DNA from: Candidatus Shapirobacteria bacterium UBA1435
GTDB taxonomy: Bacteria; Patescibacteriota; Microgenomatia; UBA12405
Reading direction: 5' to 3'
Assembly: GCA_002329385.1 (NCBI GenBank)
Contig: DCTR01000047.1
Coordinates: 3,409 to 12,933, forward strand
Length of the DNA stretch: 9,525 bases
The translations under genes were made by a program, and so were the position numbers. The notes beneath the pieces are model-generated. The model ran no database searches. It was not told the DNA's origin and saw only the letters and a program-made list of their open reading frames with translations. How positions within the stretch are numbered: position 1 is the first letter of the stretch; each line of letters opens with the position of its first letter. Positions 1 to 6,608 of this stretch are shown in pieces.

Positions 1-618
1 TTGACTTTTGCTTCGGCCTTAAGATCTTTTTTGCGGCAGGATCCGAACGTGATAATGGTGGGCGAAATCCGTGACACCGAAACGGCGGAGCTGGCAATCA
101 ACGCGGCATTGACCGGCCATCTGGTGTTTTCGACTTTGCATACCAACGATGCGTCGGGGGTGCCGCCAAGGATGATAGATATGGGGGCGGAGCCATTTTT
201 GTTGGTGTCCTCGTTAAACTGCGTAGTCGGACAGAGGGTGTTGAGAAAGGTATGCAAAGACTGCTACCAAGAGGAGGAGATCACCCCCGAGCAGAAAAAG
301 GATTTTATGGAGACATTGGGTCCGATATATGAAATGATCGAGGAGAAGTGGAAAAAAGAAGGCAAGACGATAAAAATGCCAAAAGTTGTCGGCTGTGATA
401 AGTGTAATAACACCGGTTATCTGGGAAGGATAGCTATCTATGAGGTAATGCCGATTACGGAGAAAATCAGTAAACTGATACTTAGTCGAAGCGGTTCGAA
501 GGCGATTCAGAAGGAAGCCATGGAAGAAGGGATGCTGACTATGAAGCAGGACGGTTATGTGAAAGTATTAGAAGGAGTAACAACTATAGAAGAAGTTATT
601 AGAGTAGCACAATATTAA
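1..618 (+). CDS. pilB: Type IV pilus assembly ATPase PilB, C-terminal part (5' truncated by window edge)
   Basis: This is the C-terminal 205 residues of a GspE/PilB-family hexameric ATPase, the cytoplasmic motor that drives pilin polymerisation. Visible landmarks, counted from the window edge, are the Walker B segment VIMVGEIRD (about 17-25), the His box [13 protein letters not shown] (38-50) and QRVLRKVC. A zinc-binding tetracysteine follows (C85-x2-C88 and C132-x2-C135), which marks PilB/GspE rather than PilT. The usual tail G-Y-x-G-R-x-A-I-Y-E-V-M is present. The N-terminal domain and Walker A are missing because the gene starts upstream, so the first TTG is an internal Leu codon and not a start. 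The stop is TAA at 616-618, and pilT starts 6 nt later, so the two are probably cotranscribed. A PilB assignment over GspE rests on the neighbours. Confidence 0.95.
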   Translation: MTFASALRSFLRQDPNVIMVGEIRDTETAELAINAALTGHLVFSTLHTNDASGVPPRMIDMGAEPFLLVSSLNCVVGQRVLRKVCKDCYQEEEITPEQKKDFMETLGPIYEMIEEKWKKEGKTIKMPKVVGCDKCNNTGYLGRIAIYEVMPITEKISKLILSRSGSKAIQKEAMEEGMLTMKQDGYVKVLEGVTTIEEVIRVAQY

Positions 619-624
619 AAAAAT

Positions 625-1695
625 ATGCACAGTCGAATAAAACAACTCTTGGCCATGGCAGTGGCCAATAAAGCATCAGATATCCATTTGTCGGTGGGGA
701 TGGTGCCAAAACTTAGGGTAAACGGCGAATTGATGGAGGTAACCAACTTTGACGCTTCCGACGACAAGCTGATGACAGAGATGATTTTGTCGATGCTGAC
801 CGAAGAGCAGAAACAGAAGTTCGAGCAGAACAGGGAGATTGATTTGTCGATTATCAGCGAAAACAGTCGGTTTAGAGCCAACTTTTTTTACCAGAGGAAC
901 CTGGAATCGTGCAGTTTGAGAATCGTGCCGTTTGAAATTCCCGGATTTACCGAATTAAAGTTGCCGTCGATTTTTAATAGCTTTGTTGATTTAAAGCAGG
1001 GGTTCGTGCTGGTTACCGGGCCGACCGGCCACGGCAAGTCAACTTCGGTGGCATCGATTTTAGACAGGGTTAACGAACAGAAAAGTTATCATATCGTGAC
1101 GATTGAAGACCCGATCGAGTATGTGATTAAGCCCAAAAAATCAATTATTTCCCAGAGAGAAATCGGTTCAGATACGATTGGTTTTGGTAATGCCTTAAGG
1201 TCGTGTTTGCGGCAGGATCCGAATGTGGTGTTTGTTGGCGAGATGAGGGATTTGGAGACGATCTCTTCGGCGTTGACGATTGCGGAGACCGGCCATTTGG
1301 TATTTTCAACTTTGCATACCAATTCGGCATCCCAGGCGGTGGACAGGATTATTGACGTTTTTCCGGAACACACTAAGGCACAGATCAGGATACAGTTGGC
1401 GTCGGTGGTGTCGGCGGTGATTTCGCAGAGACTGGTGCCGGGAGTTTATGGGGGGAGGGTGGCGGCGTTTGAGGTGATGACAGCGACACCGGCGGTAAGA
1501 AATTGTATTCGGGAGGGAAAGACATATATGTTGGACAATATTATTCAGACGAGCTTCGACGTGGGAATGGTGACGTTGGAATCGTATCTGGCAAATTTGG
1601 TCAAGCAGGGAGAAATTAGCGAAGAGAACGCGTTAGCCTTTAGTCTGAAGCCGGAGGACCTGCAAAGCAGGTTGAGGAAAGTAATAAAAACATGA
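625..1695 (+). CDS. pilT: Type IV pilus retraction ATPase PilT
   Basis: A complete 356-residue protein, the usual PilT length. It is the hexameric ATPase that depolymerises the pilus for twitching, uptake or attachment. Landmarks: N-terminal PAS-like part with ASDIHLSVG (17-25), Walker A GPTGHGKST (132-140), Asp box TIEDPIEY (159-166), Walker B VVFVGEMRD (201-209) and His box [12 protein letters not shown] (222-233). The PilT signature AVRNCIREGK (290-299, canonical AIRNLIRE) and a C-terminal QTSFDVGMVTLESYLANLV follow. There is no tetracysteine, which separates it from PilB. His replaces the common Ser in the Walker A loop. The ATG at 625 follows A-rich sequence with no SD. The TGA stop overlaps the pilC start by 4 nt, suggesting translational coupling. 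Confidence 0.96.
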   Translation: MHSRIKQLLAMAVANKASDIHLSVGMVPKLRVNGELMEVTNFDASDDKLMTEMILSMLTEEQKQKFEQNREIDLSIISENSRFRANFFYQRNLESCSLRIVPFEIPGFTELKLPSIFNSFVDLKQGFVLVTGPTGHGKSTSVASILDRVNEQKSYHIVTIEDPIEYVIKPKKSIISQREIGSDTIGFGNALRSCLRQDPNVVFVGEMRDLETISSALTIAETGHLVFSTLHTNSASQAVDRIIDVFPEHTKAQIRIQLASVVSAVISQRLVPGVYGGRVAAFEVMTATPAVRNCIREGKTYMLDNIIQTSFDVGMVTLESYLANLVKQGEISEENALAFSLKPEDLQSRLRKVIKT

Positions 1696-2906
1696 CCAAA
1701 TATGTTTTTAAAGCCAGGGATTGGAGCGGTAAGCTAGTAAAAGGGGTGCTGGATTTGCCCACAGAGAAGGAAGTCATAAGTTCGGTGAAAGAAAGCGGTA
1801 TGGTGCTTTTGGGAGTAAGCCAGGTGAGAAGCAGTCTGGCTGATGAAATAAATAAAAAGATTACTGGAAGGATTGGCTTAAAACAGGTGACAAATCTGAC
1901 CAGACAATTGTCGACGATGATGAATGCCGGGTTGCCGTTGACCGATGCCCTGTCTTTACTAAAGGTCCAAAACGAAAAAAGCAGACAGATGTATGAATTG
2001 TTGGATTACTCGCTAAATACGGTGAAGGGCGGGCAATCGCTGGGGACGGCTTTGGGTAAATACCGGGAAGTGTTTGGCGAGGCCTTCATTTCGTCAATAA
2101 ATGCCGGAGAGCAGGCTGGAGTTTTGGAGGAGATATTGGGAAAATTGGCGGCTAACCTGGAAAATGAGAATGAATTTAGGGCGAAAGTAACCGGAGCGAT
2201 GATTTATCCGATCATCGTGGTGGTGGGAATGATTATTGTGGCCTTTGTGATGATGGTGTTTGTGATTCCTAAACTGATGGGTTTGTATGCCGATTTTGGG
2301 TCGGCAGAAATGCCGATTCTGACAAGAATATTAATGGCGATATCGGGTTGGATGGTGAAGTTGTGGTTTTTGTTTCCGGTTTTGATCGTGGGCGGGGTGG
2401 TTGGGTTGAGGATGATTGAACAATATAAGCCATTAAGGGAAAGACGGGATAAACTGATGTTAAAAATACCGATTGTGGGGGTATTGATTGAAAAGACGAT
2501 TATGGCTAACACGATGAGAACACTGTCGATGTTGCTGGCGGCGGGGTTGGCGCTGGTCGATTCGTTGCGGATAGCGGCTAACGTGGCGGGAAATGAAATT
2601 TTTAAAGGGGCGATTATCAGGATTTCGGAGAGGGTACAAAAAGGTTTTAGCATTGCCAATTCTTTTGAAGAAACAGGGGTGTTTCCGCCGATTGTGAACC
2701 AGATGGTGGCGACCGGCGAAGCAACCGGGAAGTTGGATGAAGTTTTGTTGAGAGTTTCGGATTATTTTTCGAAAGAAGCGGAACAGTCGGTTAAGGCGCT
2801 GACGTCGGCCATTGAGCCTTTAATCATGATCTTACTTGGAGTAGGGGTAGGATTTCTGGTTATTGCAGTAATTATGCCAATATACAACTTGACATCTTCC
2901 TTCTGA
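1692..2906 (+). CDS. pilC: Type IV pilus inner-membrane platform protein PilC
   Basis: A 404-residue PilC/GspF-family protein, full length for the family. It is the inner-membrane platform that couples PilB and PilT to the growing fibre. The N-terminus MTKYVFKARDWSGKLVKGVL is the typical soluble start of the family. Two T2SSF repeats follow (about 66-190 and 270-395), each with the pattern LTRQLSTMMNAGLPL / NTMRTLSMLLAAGLAL and a later INAGEQAGVLEE / VATGEATGKLDE box. Hydrophobic membrane segments lie near 172-195, 213-240 and 376-398. The start ATG overlaps the pilT TGA (1692-1695). A weak purine stretch, GAGGAAAG, lies more than 10 nt upstream and is too distant to be a good SD. The 3' end contains a perfect TTGACA that may serve the next gene. 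Confidence 0.96.
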   Translation: MTKYVFKARDWSGKLVKGVLDLPTEKEVISSVKESGMVLLGVSQVRSSLADEINKKITGRIGLKQVTNLTRQLSTMMNAGLPLTDALSLLKVQNEKSRQMYELLDYSLNTVKGGQSLGTALGKYREVFGEAFISSINAGEQAGVLEEILGKLAANLENENEFRAKVTGAMIYPIIVVVGMIIVAFVMMVFVIPKLMGLYADFGSAEMPILTRILMAISGWMVKLWFLFPVLIVGGVVGLRMIEQYKPLRERRDKLMLKIPIVGVLIEKTIMANTMRTLSMLLAAGLALVDSLRIAANVAGNEIFKGAIIRISERVQKGFSIANSFEETGVFPPIVNQMVATGEATGKLDEVLLRVSDYFSKEAEQSVKALTSAIEPLIMILLGVGVGFLVIAVIMPIYNLTSSF

Positions 2907-2917
2907 AGATATTAAAT
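2889..2917 (+). promoter_or_regulatory. Candidate sigma70 promoter for the first pilin gene
   Basis: A perfect -35 TTGACA (2889-2894) sits in the last codons of pilC, followed 17 nt later by TTAAAT (2912-2917, 4 of 6 matches to TATAAT). The start would fall near 2924, leaving about 25 nt of leader before the ATG at 2949. The spacer contains a 6-bp inverted repeat, ATCTTC/GAAGAT (2894-2899/2905-2910), which could be a weak hairpin or an operator. A separate promoter would let this pilin be made in excess over the motor proteins. The perfect -35 is seen directly; activity is inferred. Confidence 0.45.
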
Positions 2918-2948
2918 GTTTACAGATAGGTTAAAAATTTAACAAAAA

Positions 2949-3551
2949 ATGTTGACCCATAAGAAAGTTTCAGGTTTTACCCTGGTGGAGTTATTGATAG
3001 TAATCACCTTGATCGCAATTTTGTCGGTGGCGGTGTTGGCGACGATTAACCCAATCGAACAGGCAAATAAGGCGAGGGATTCCAAATTTAAAAACGATGC
3101 GGCCGAGGTTTTGGGTGCTTATGAAAGATTTTATGCTTCCAAAAATATTTACCCATGGCAGGATGCGGCGGTTGGCACGACCTTGGGAGCGAGTGGAGTG
3201 GTGGGTTCGACCTCACCGGCATTTGGAGTTTTGGGAGCTGGTGGTACCGGTAGTGGAGTTTTGGTGACTAACTCTGAACTTAAATCATCATTTATAAACA
3301 AGGAGTCGTTTAACGGGACGGTGGCAGAAGAGAATAAGATGTTTACGGTGTGGAACGGCACCGATTCGACTTGGGTGTGTTTTTGCCCGAAGGCCAAGAT
3401 TAATAGAGAGGACACGACAAAGATGAAGTGTTTGGTGTCTTCGACGACAGGGCCGGTGGGGGTTGGTTGTTCGGCAGTATCATCTAGTGACTCGACTTTC
3501 TGTGACAACATGGGCACGATCAGACAAAATATGATGTGTGTGCCGGAATAA
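2949..3551 (+). CDS. Type IV prepilin (candidate major pilin, PilA-like)
   Basis: A 200-residue class III prepilin. The leader MLTHKKVSG ends at G9, the PilD cleavage site. The mature protein begins FTLVE with the conserved Glu at +5, then a hydrophobic alpha1 helix to about residue 33 and an amphipathic stretch NPIEQANKARDSKFKND. The globular part is rich in Gly/Ser/Thr (75-110) and has six Cys (C144, C146, C161, C174, C185, C197), an even number suited to disulphides. It is the largest ordinary pilin here and the only one with its own promoter candidate and a strong terminator, so it is the best candidate for the major subunit. That role is inferred from context. No SD is visible upstream of the ATG, only AT-rich sequence. 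Confidence 0.9.
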   Translation: MLTHKKVSGFTLVELLIVITLIAILSVAVLATINPIEQANKARDSKFKNDAAEVLGAYERFYASKNIYPWQDAAVGTTLGASGVVGSTSPAFGVLGAGGTGSGVLVTNSELKSSFINKESFNGTVAEENKMFTVWNGTDSTWVCFCPKAKINREDTTKMKCLVSSTTGPVGVGCSAVSSSDSTFCDNMGTIRQNMMCVPE

Positions 3552-3572
3552 GGATCTTTTAGAGTTGTTTTG

Positions 3573-3606
3573 AAGCCCCGACGCGAGTCGGGGCTTTTGG
3601 TTTGTT
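3573..3606 (+). terminator. Rho-independent terminator after the first pilin
   Basis: A perfect 10-bp GC-rich stem, AAGCCCCGAC (3573-3582) with GTCGGGGCTT (3587-3596), closes on a GCGA loop (3583-3586), a GNRA-type tetraloop. The T-rich tract TTTTGGTTTGTT follows. It lies 21 nt after the pilin stop. On the opposite strand the sequence after the stem is A-rich, so it acts only rightward. It separates the pilBTC-pilin unit from pilD. Confidence 0.93.
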
Positions 3607-3654
3607 GACAGACAATGGGGAGCTAGGTGTTTGGTGGATAGGCAACAGGTTTTT

Positions 3655-3663
3655 GGTTACAAT
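3655..3663 (+). promoter_or_regulatory. -10 element directly before the pilD start (leaderless-type)
   Basis: GGTTACAAT contains the hexamer TACAAT (3658-3663, 5 of 6 matches to TATAAT) and ends 7 nt before the pilD ATG at 3671. Transcription would begin at or within one base of the start codon. No convincing -35 is seen at 16-18 nt, and there is no SD. The same motif recurs before 5168, 6171 and 7917. It could have arisen by chance at this one site; the recurrence is what supports it. Confidence 0.5.
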
Positions 3664-3670
3664 CAAGATT

Positions 3671-4462
3671 ATGAATTATGTTATCGGGGTAATGGTGGTG
3701 GCTTTGGGATTGTCGGTGGGGAGTTTTATAAACATGCTGGTATTCAGGACGGCAAAGAAATACGGGCTGATTAGGGTGGGTAGGGAGAGGAAGAAAGTAA
3801 ATTACAACTTTAGTTTTTGTGATTATTGCGGGAGGAATCTAAATTGGTGGGAGAATGTGCCGGTGGCGTCGTGGCTGTTTTTGGGGGGAAAAACCAGCTG
3901 TTGCCACAAGCGGCTGCCGTTGAGTTATCCGGTGGTGGAAGTTGTGATGGCTTTGGCTTTTCTGGCAGGTTATTTGACGGGAGGAGACAATAAATCTGTT
4001 TTGGGATTGGCGGTCGATCTTTTGATTTTAACGGGGTTGGTTTTTAGCGGAGTATTCGATTTTAAGTATATGATCTTGCCTGATTTTTCGACCTTATGGT
4101 TAATTATGCTGGCCGGGGTAAAATGGGTGGCGCTGGGAGGGCAGTGGCAAAATCTGGTGGCGGTAGTGGGGATGGCGGGACTGTTTTTGGGATTGTATGG
4201 ATTGACCAAGGGAAAAGGAATGGGAATGGGTGACGTTAAGCTGGCGGTATTTATGGGGTTGTTTTTGGGAATCAGGGCTTCGGTGGTTGCTCTTTATTTG
4301 GCATTTGTGACCGGGGCGGTGGTGGGAGTGGTGGGGATAATCTTGGGCAAAATCAGGGCAAAGTCGATTATCCCCTTTGGGCCGTTTTTGATCGGGGCGA
4401 CGGTGGTAAGCTGGTGGTGGGGGCAAGGAATTTGGGATTGGGTGGCGGGTAATTGGTTTTAA
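3671..4462 (+). CDS. pilD: Prepilin peptidase / N-methyltransferase PilD
   Basis: A polytopic membrane aspartyl protease (A24 family) that removes prepilin leaders after Gly and methylates the new N-terminus. With the ATG at 3671 it is 263 residues. The N-terminus MNYVIGVMVVALGLSVGSFI matches the family's first helix and its GSF-N motif. The catalytic Asp regions are FDFKYMILPD (129-138) and GMGMGDVKL (183-191, with D188 as the GxGD Asp). The N-terminal cytoplasmic loop keeps C50-x2-C53, but the second Cys pair is altered to an adjacent C77-C78-H79 before LPLSYPVVE. About eight hydrophobic segments are present. A TTG 69 nt upstream (3602) is in frame but lies in the terminator T-tract and adds residues that do not fit the family, so I reject it. 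Confidence 0.95.
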   Translation: MNYVIGVMVVALGLSVGSFINMLVFRTAKKYGLIRVGRERKKVNYNFSFCDYCGRNLNWWENVPVASWLFLGGKTSCCHKRLPLSYPVVEVVMALAFLAGYLTGGDNKSVLGLAVDLLILTGLVFSGVFDFKYMILPDFSTLWLIMLAGVKWVALGGQWQNLVAVVGMAGLFLGLYGLTKGKGMGMGDVKLAVFMGLFLGIRASVVALYLAFVTGAVVGVVGIILGKIRAKSIIPFGPFLIGATVVSWWWGQGIWDWVAGNWF

Positions 4463-4477
4463 TTTGACGATAAAGGT

Positions 4478-4491
4478 GGTTAAATAAATCA
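4478..4491 (+). promoter_or_regulatory. Weak -10-like sequence before the 4492 pilin
   Basis: GGTTAAATA (4478-4486) sits 5 nt before the GTG start and resembles the GGYTAYRAT boxes upstream of other pilus genes, but with poorer matches (TTAAAT 4480-4485, 4 of 6). TTGACG at 4464 is too close to serve as its -35. A GGTGG at 4475-4479 lies 12 nt from the start, too far for a normal SD. Confidence 0.25.
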
Positions 4492-5148
4492 GTGAAGAGG
4501 CGAGGTTTTACTTTGGTTGAAATATTGATTGTGATGGCGATAGTGATGGTGCTGGCGGTGATTGCGGTGATGATATTAAACCCAGCCGGACTACTGGATA
4601 AAGGTAAGGACGCCAGAAGAAAAAAAGACCTGGAGAGAATCAGGCAGGCGTTTGAGGAATATTACAACGACAAGGGTTGTTACCCGCCAGCGGCGGTTTT
4701 AAGCCAGTTGGCAAACCCAGATAATTGCGGTAGTTATGTGGTTTTTTCTCCTTGGCTTAAGCCCTGGCCTTGCGATCCTGATGGTCAGCCGTATTATTTG
4801 AGCGAGGATGAAGCCAGCTCCTGCGCCAGGTGGTTTAAGGTTTTGACCAACCTAAAAAACGAAAACGATAACGACGTGCCAGACGGCTGGTATGTGCCGG
4901 GTAATTTTGGAGTGGAAAGATGGAGCCCTGATGAAGTGAACTATGGCAAGTCGAGCACTAACGTTAATTGGTTTGAGCCGGTGAGAGATGAAGAATGTCG
5001 GGTGGATATTTGCTTGGTGGAGACGAGCCGGAGCGGGCCGGTGTGTAACTATAGTTCGGGGTGCAATTCGGTAAGAGACGGGGGGTGTTACTTGGGGGTG
5101 TGCAAGCCCAAATGTTTGGTGTCGTGTTGCGGGGACGGGTGCAATTAA
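4492..5148 (+). CDS. Cysteine-rich type IV prepilin
   Basis: A 218-residue prepilin starting at GTG, with the short leader MKRRG, cleavage after G5, mature FTLVE and a hydrophobic helix to about residue 30. NPAGLLDKGKDARRKKDLERI follows, the standard charged alpha1 continuation. The globular part begins with YYNDKGCYPP, common to pilins of this type, and has C-A-R-W (111-114), a variant of the CARME motif in later pilins. It carries 14 Cys in total (63, 79, 94, 111, 169, 174, 185, 191, 199, 204, 208, 212, 213, 217), ten of them within residues 169-217. An even count in an exported protein suggests a disulphide-knotted C-terminal module, possibly a tip adhesin; that role is inferred. It is 29 nt after pilD and is the only pilin starting with GTG, unless the next gene also uses its in-frame GTG. 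Confidence 0.9.
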   Translation: MKRRGFTLVEILIVMAIVMVLAVIAVMILNPAGLLDKGKDARRKKDLERIRQAFEEYYNDKGCYPPAAVLSQLANPDNCGSYVVFSPWLKPWPCDPDGQPYYLSEDEASSCARWFKVLTNLKNENDNDVPDGWYVPGNFGVERWSPDEVNYGKSSTNVNWFEPVRDEECRVDICLVETSRSGPVCNYSSGCNSVRDGGCYLGVCKPKCLVSCCGDGCN

Positions 5149-5151
5149 ATC

Positions 5152-5160
5152 TGTTATGAT
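5152..5160 (+). promoter_or_regulatory. Extended -10 element at the start of the 5156 pilin
   Basis: TGTTATGAT contains TATGAT (5155-5160, 5 of 6 to TATAAT), preceded by TGT, the TGn extension of extended -10 promoters. It ends 7 nt before an in-frame GTG at 5168, the same spacing as the pilD box. If active, the mRNA would begin near 5168, and the ATG codons at 5156 and 5159 would not be transcribed. Confidence 0.4.
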
Positions 5161-5677
5161 GAAGATAGTGAGAAAACAGATTAATGGTTTTACCCTGGTG
5201 GAGCTTCTGGTGGTAATCGCGATTATGTCGATTTTGACCGTGATTACCGTTGGCCAGTTTCAGCAGGCCCAAAAGAAGGCCAGAGACGTGCAAAGGAAGT
5301 CGAACATAGATTCGCTTTCCAAGGCAATACAAATGTATTATGCCGATTTAGGGACATTACCAAGCGAAGCGGCAATGAATTCGCTTTTGAATACAGGGCT
5401 TGGGTTTACCGATGTGTCCGGTTATGTATACATGAAGGTGGTGCCGACGGAAACGGTAAATGGGATGCCGGAGTTTTGTTATGAAACCAACAGCAACGGC
5501 AAAAAGTATGGCCTGTTTGTCGGTTTGGAAAATAAAGAAGACGGTGATTGCAACGATTTGGTTGATCACGACAAGGAGGTGTGCGAGGTGGCGGACAACT
5601 ACACTTGCGGGGGTGCGGCCGATTATAATTTCGTAATACTTAGCCCAAACGCCAGTTTGAGCGAATTGTATTTATGA
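5156..5677 (+). CDS. Type IV prepilin (start uncertain: 5156, 5159 or 5168)
   Basis: A prepilin of 173 residues from the first ATG. Cleavage after G11 gives FTLVE with Glu at +5, a hydrophobic helix (about 12-33), then QFQQAQKKARDVQRKSNIDSL. A globular domain carries four Cys (108, 132, 143, 151) and an acidic stretch, DGDCNDLVDHDKE. The start is ambiguous. ATG 5156 and ATG 5159 give a leader of 11 or 10 residues, longer than most neighbours. GTG 5168 gives M-R-K-Q-I-N-G, a 7-residue leader, and sits correctly behind a TATGAT box. No SD supports any choice. The TGA stop overlaps the next ATG by 4 nt, so translation of the two is probably coupled. Confidence 0.88.
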   Translation: MMKIVRKQINGFTLVELLVVIAIMSILTVITVGQFQQAQKKARDVQRKSNIDSLSKAIQMYYADLGTLPSEAAMNSLLNTGLGFTDVSGYVYMKVVPTETVNGMPEFCYETNSNGKKYGLFVGLENKEDGDCNDLVDHDKEVCEVADNYTCGGAADYNFVILSPNASLSELYL

Positions 5678-6138
5678 AAGCAAGAGGCTTTACTTTAGTA
5701 GAACTGTTGGTGGCGATTTCGATTATTGCGGTATTGACGGCAGTATTATTGCCAAATTTTATGGGAGCCAGGGAGAGAGCCCGGGATGCCAAGAAGAAAC
5801 AGAATTTGTATGCGATCAAAAACGCCTTGAGGATGTATTACAACGATAATCAGATTTACCCGCCGAAATTGGTCGGACCGGAGTTTTCCCTGCCCGATAC
5901 CAGCGGGTCGGGAGTGTTGGGGGTGCTGGCGAGCTACTTGCCCAATGCGGCGTCGATGGGGGTGGGTTTTACCTATGTTCAGGTAAGTAATGGCGACGGT
6001 TTTCAGATGTGTGCGCTAATGGAGTCGCCTTCGGGTTCGGATAATGTTGATTCGCAGACGAATTGCGCTGATGGGGGCGGTTTGGTTTGCGGGGTGGCGA
6101 CAGGTTCGACATCAACCTATGTGGTTTGCGCCAGATAG
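5674..6138 (+). CDS. Type IV prepilin with QMCALMES motif
   Basis: A 154-residue prepilin with the minimal leader MKARG, cleavage after G5, FTLVE and a hydrophobic helix to about 29. ARERARDAKKKQNLYAIKN then leads to MYYNDNQIYPPK. The C-terminal part contains C113 in QMCALMES, the same place as CARME in the two following genes, plus C131, C139 and C152. It ends with VVCAR. The ATG overlaps the upstream TGA (5674-5677) and there is no SD or -10 box, consistent with coupled translation. The family is certain, but which pilin role it has is not. It is probably a paralogue of the 6171 and 6605 pilins. Confidence 0.9.
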   Translation: MKARGFTLVELLVAISIIAVLTAVLLPNFMGARERARDAKKKQNLYAIKNALRMYYNDNQIYPPKLVGPEFSLPDTSGSGVLGVLASYLPNAASMGVGFTYVQVSNGDGFQMCALMESPSGSDNVDSQTNCADGGGLVCGVATGSTSTYVVCAR

Positions 6139-6164
6139 CCAAAAATTACAGTTTAGGCTATGAT
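6135..6164 (+). promoter_or_regulatory. -10 element and overlapping inverted repeat before the 6171 pilin
   Basis: GGCTATGAT (6156-6164) contains TATGAT (6159-6164) and ends 6 nt before the ATG at 6171, placing +1 on the A of ATG. The first half of the box is also the right arm of a 6-bp inverted repeat, ATAGCC (6135-6140)/GGCTAT (6156-6161), with AAA/TTT pairs inside it. The left arm overlaps the upstream stop codon. The repeat may be an operator, a weak hairpin or chance. Confidence 0.42.
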
Positions 6165-6170
6165 TAATTT

Positions 6171-6608
6171 ATGAAAAGAAAAAGCAATTTGGGTTTTACC
6201 TTGTTTGAGTTATTGGTGAGCATTTCGATTATCGGAATTTTGATGGCGCTGGTGTCGTTTTCTTTTTCGGCGGCGCAAAAGAAGGCCAGGGATGCCAGAA
6301 GAATGCAGGATTTGCAATCGGTGCAAAAGGCGGCGGAACAATATTATGCGCTGGCTGGGGCGTATCCGGCGCAGGCAAATTGCGCTGCCGGTCAATCGTG
6401 GTCGTCTGGGGGACAGACAATATTACAGGCTTTTCCACTTGACCCAAAAGGTGTTGGCTATACGGTGGCCTGTGGGGTGGGAACGAGCTATTGCATGTGC
6501 GCCAGGATGGAATCAAACGACACTTCGGGTAATTCCTCAAGCGGAACCTGTAGTTTTGCCGGTATCGGTTCAACCGGTCCGTTTTATTGTGTCAGAAACC
6601 AGCAATGA
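6171..6608 (+). CDS. Type IV prepilin with CMCARMES motif
   Basis: A 145-residue prepilin. The leader MKRKSNLG ends at G8 and the mature start is FTLFE (Phe replaces the usual Val at +4, Glu at +5 kept). A hydrophobic helix to about 33 and AQKKARDARRMQDLQSVQKA follow. Six Cys (71, 101, 108, 110, 127, 140) are present. The C-M-C-A-R-M-E-S block (108-115) closely matches the neighbouring pilins, and its DNA is identical over 16 bp to the 6605 gene (6496-6511 and 6906-6921). It follows a 32-nt gap with a leaderless-type -10, and its TGA overlaps the next start by 4 nt. It looks like one member of a local duplication series. Confidence 0.9.
   Translation: MKRKSNLGFTLFELLVSISIIGILMALVSFSFSAAQKKARDARRMQDLQSVQKAAEQYYALAGAYPAQANCAAGQSWSSGGQTILQAFPLDPKGVGYTVACGVGTSYCMCARMESNDTSGNSSSGTCSFAGIGSTGPFYCVRNQQ

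Noticed and set aside
2204..2659. Minus-strand frame of 151 codons opposite pilC
   Set aside because: It lies wholly inside a well-recognised gene, shows no family features, and its composition mirrors the pilC codons.
3605..3610. Perfect TTGACA just after the terminator, as a -35 for pilD
   Set aside because: No acceptable -10 lies 16-18 nt downstream (the site reads TGTTTG), and it overlaps the terminator T-tract.
4464..4469. TTGACG as a -35 for the 4492 pilin
   Set aside because: The AT-rich -10-like sequence is only about 10 nt away; at 16-17 nt there is no -10 match.
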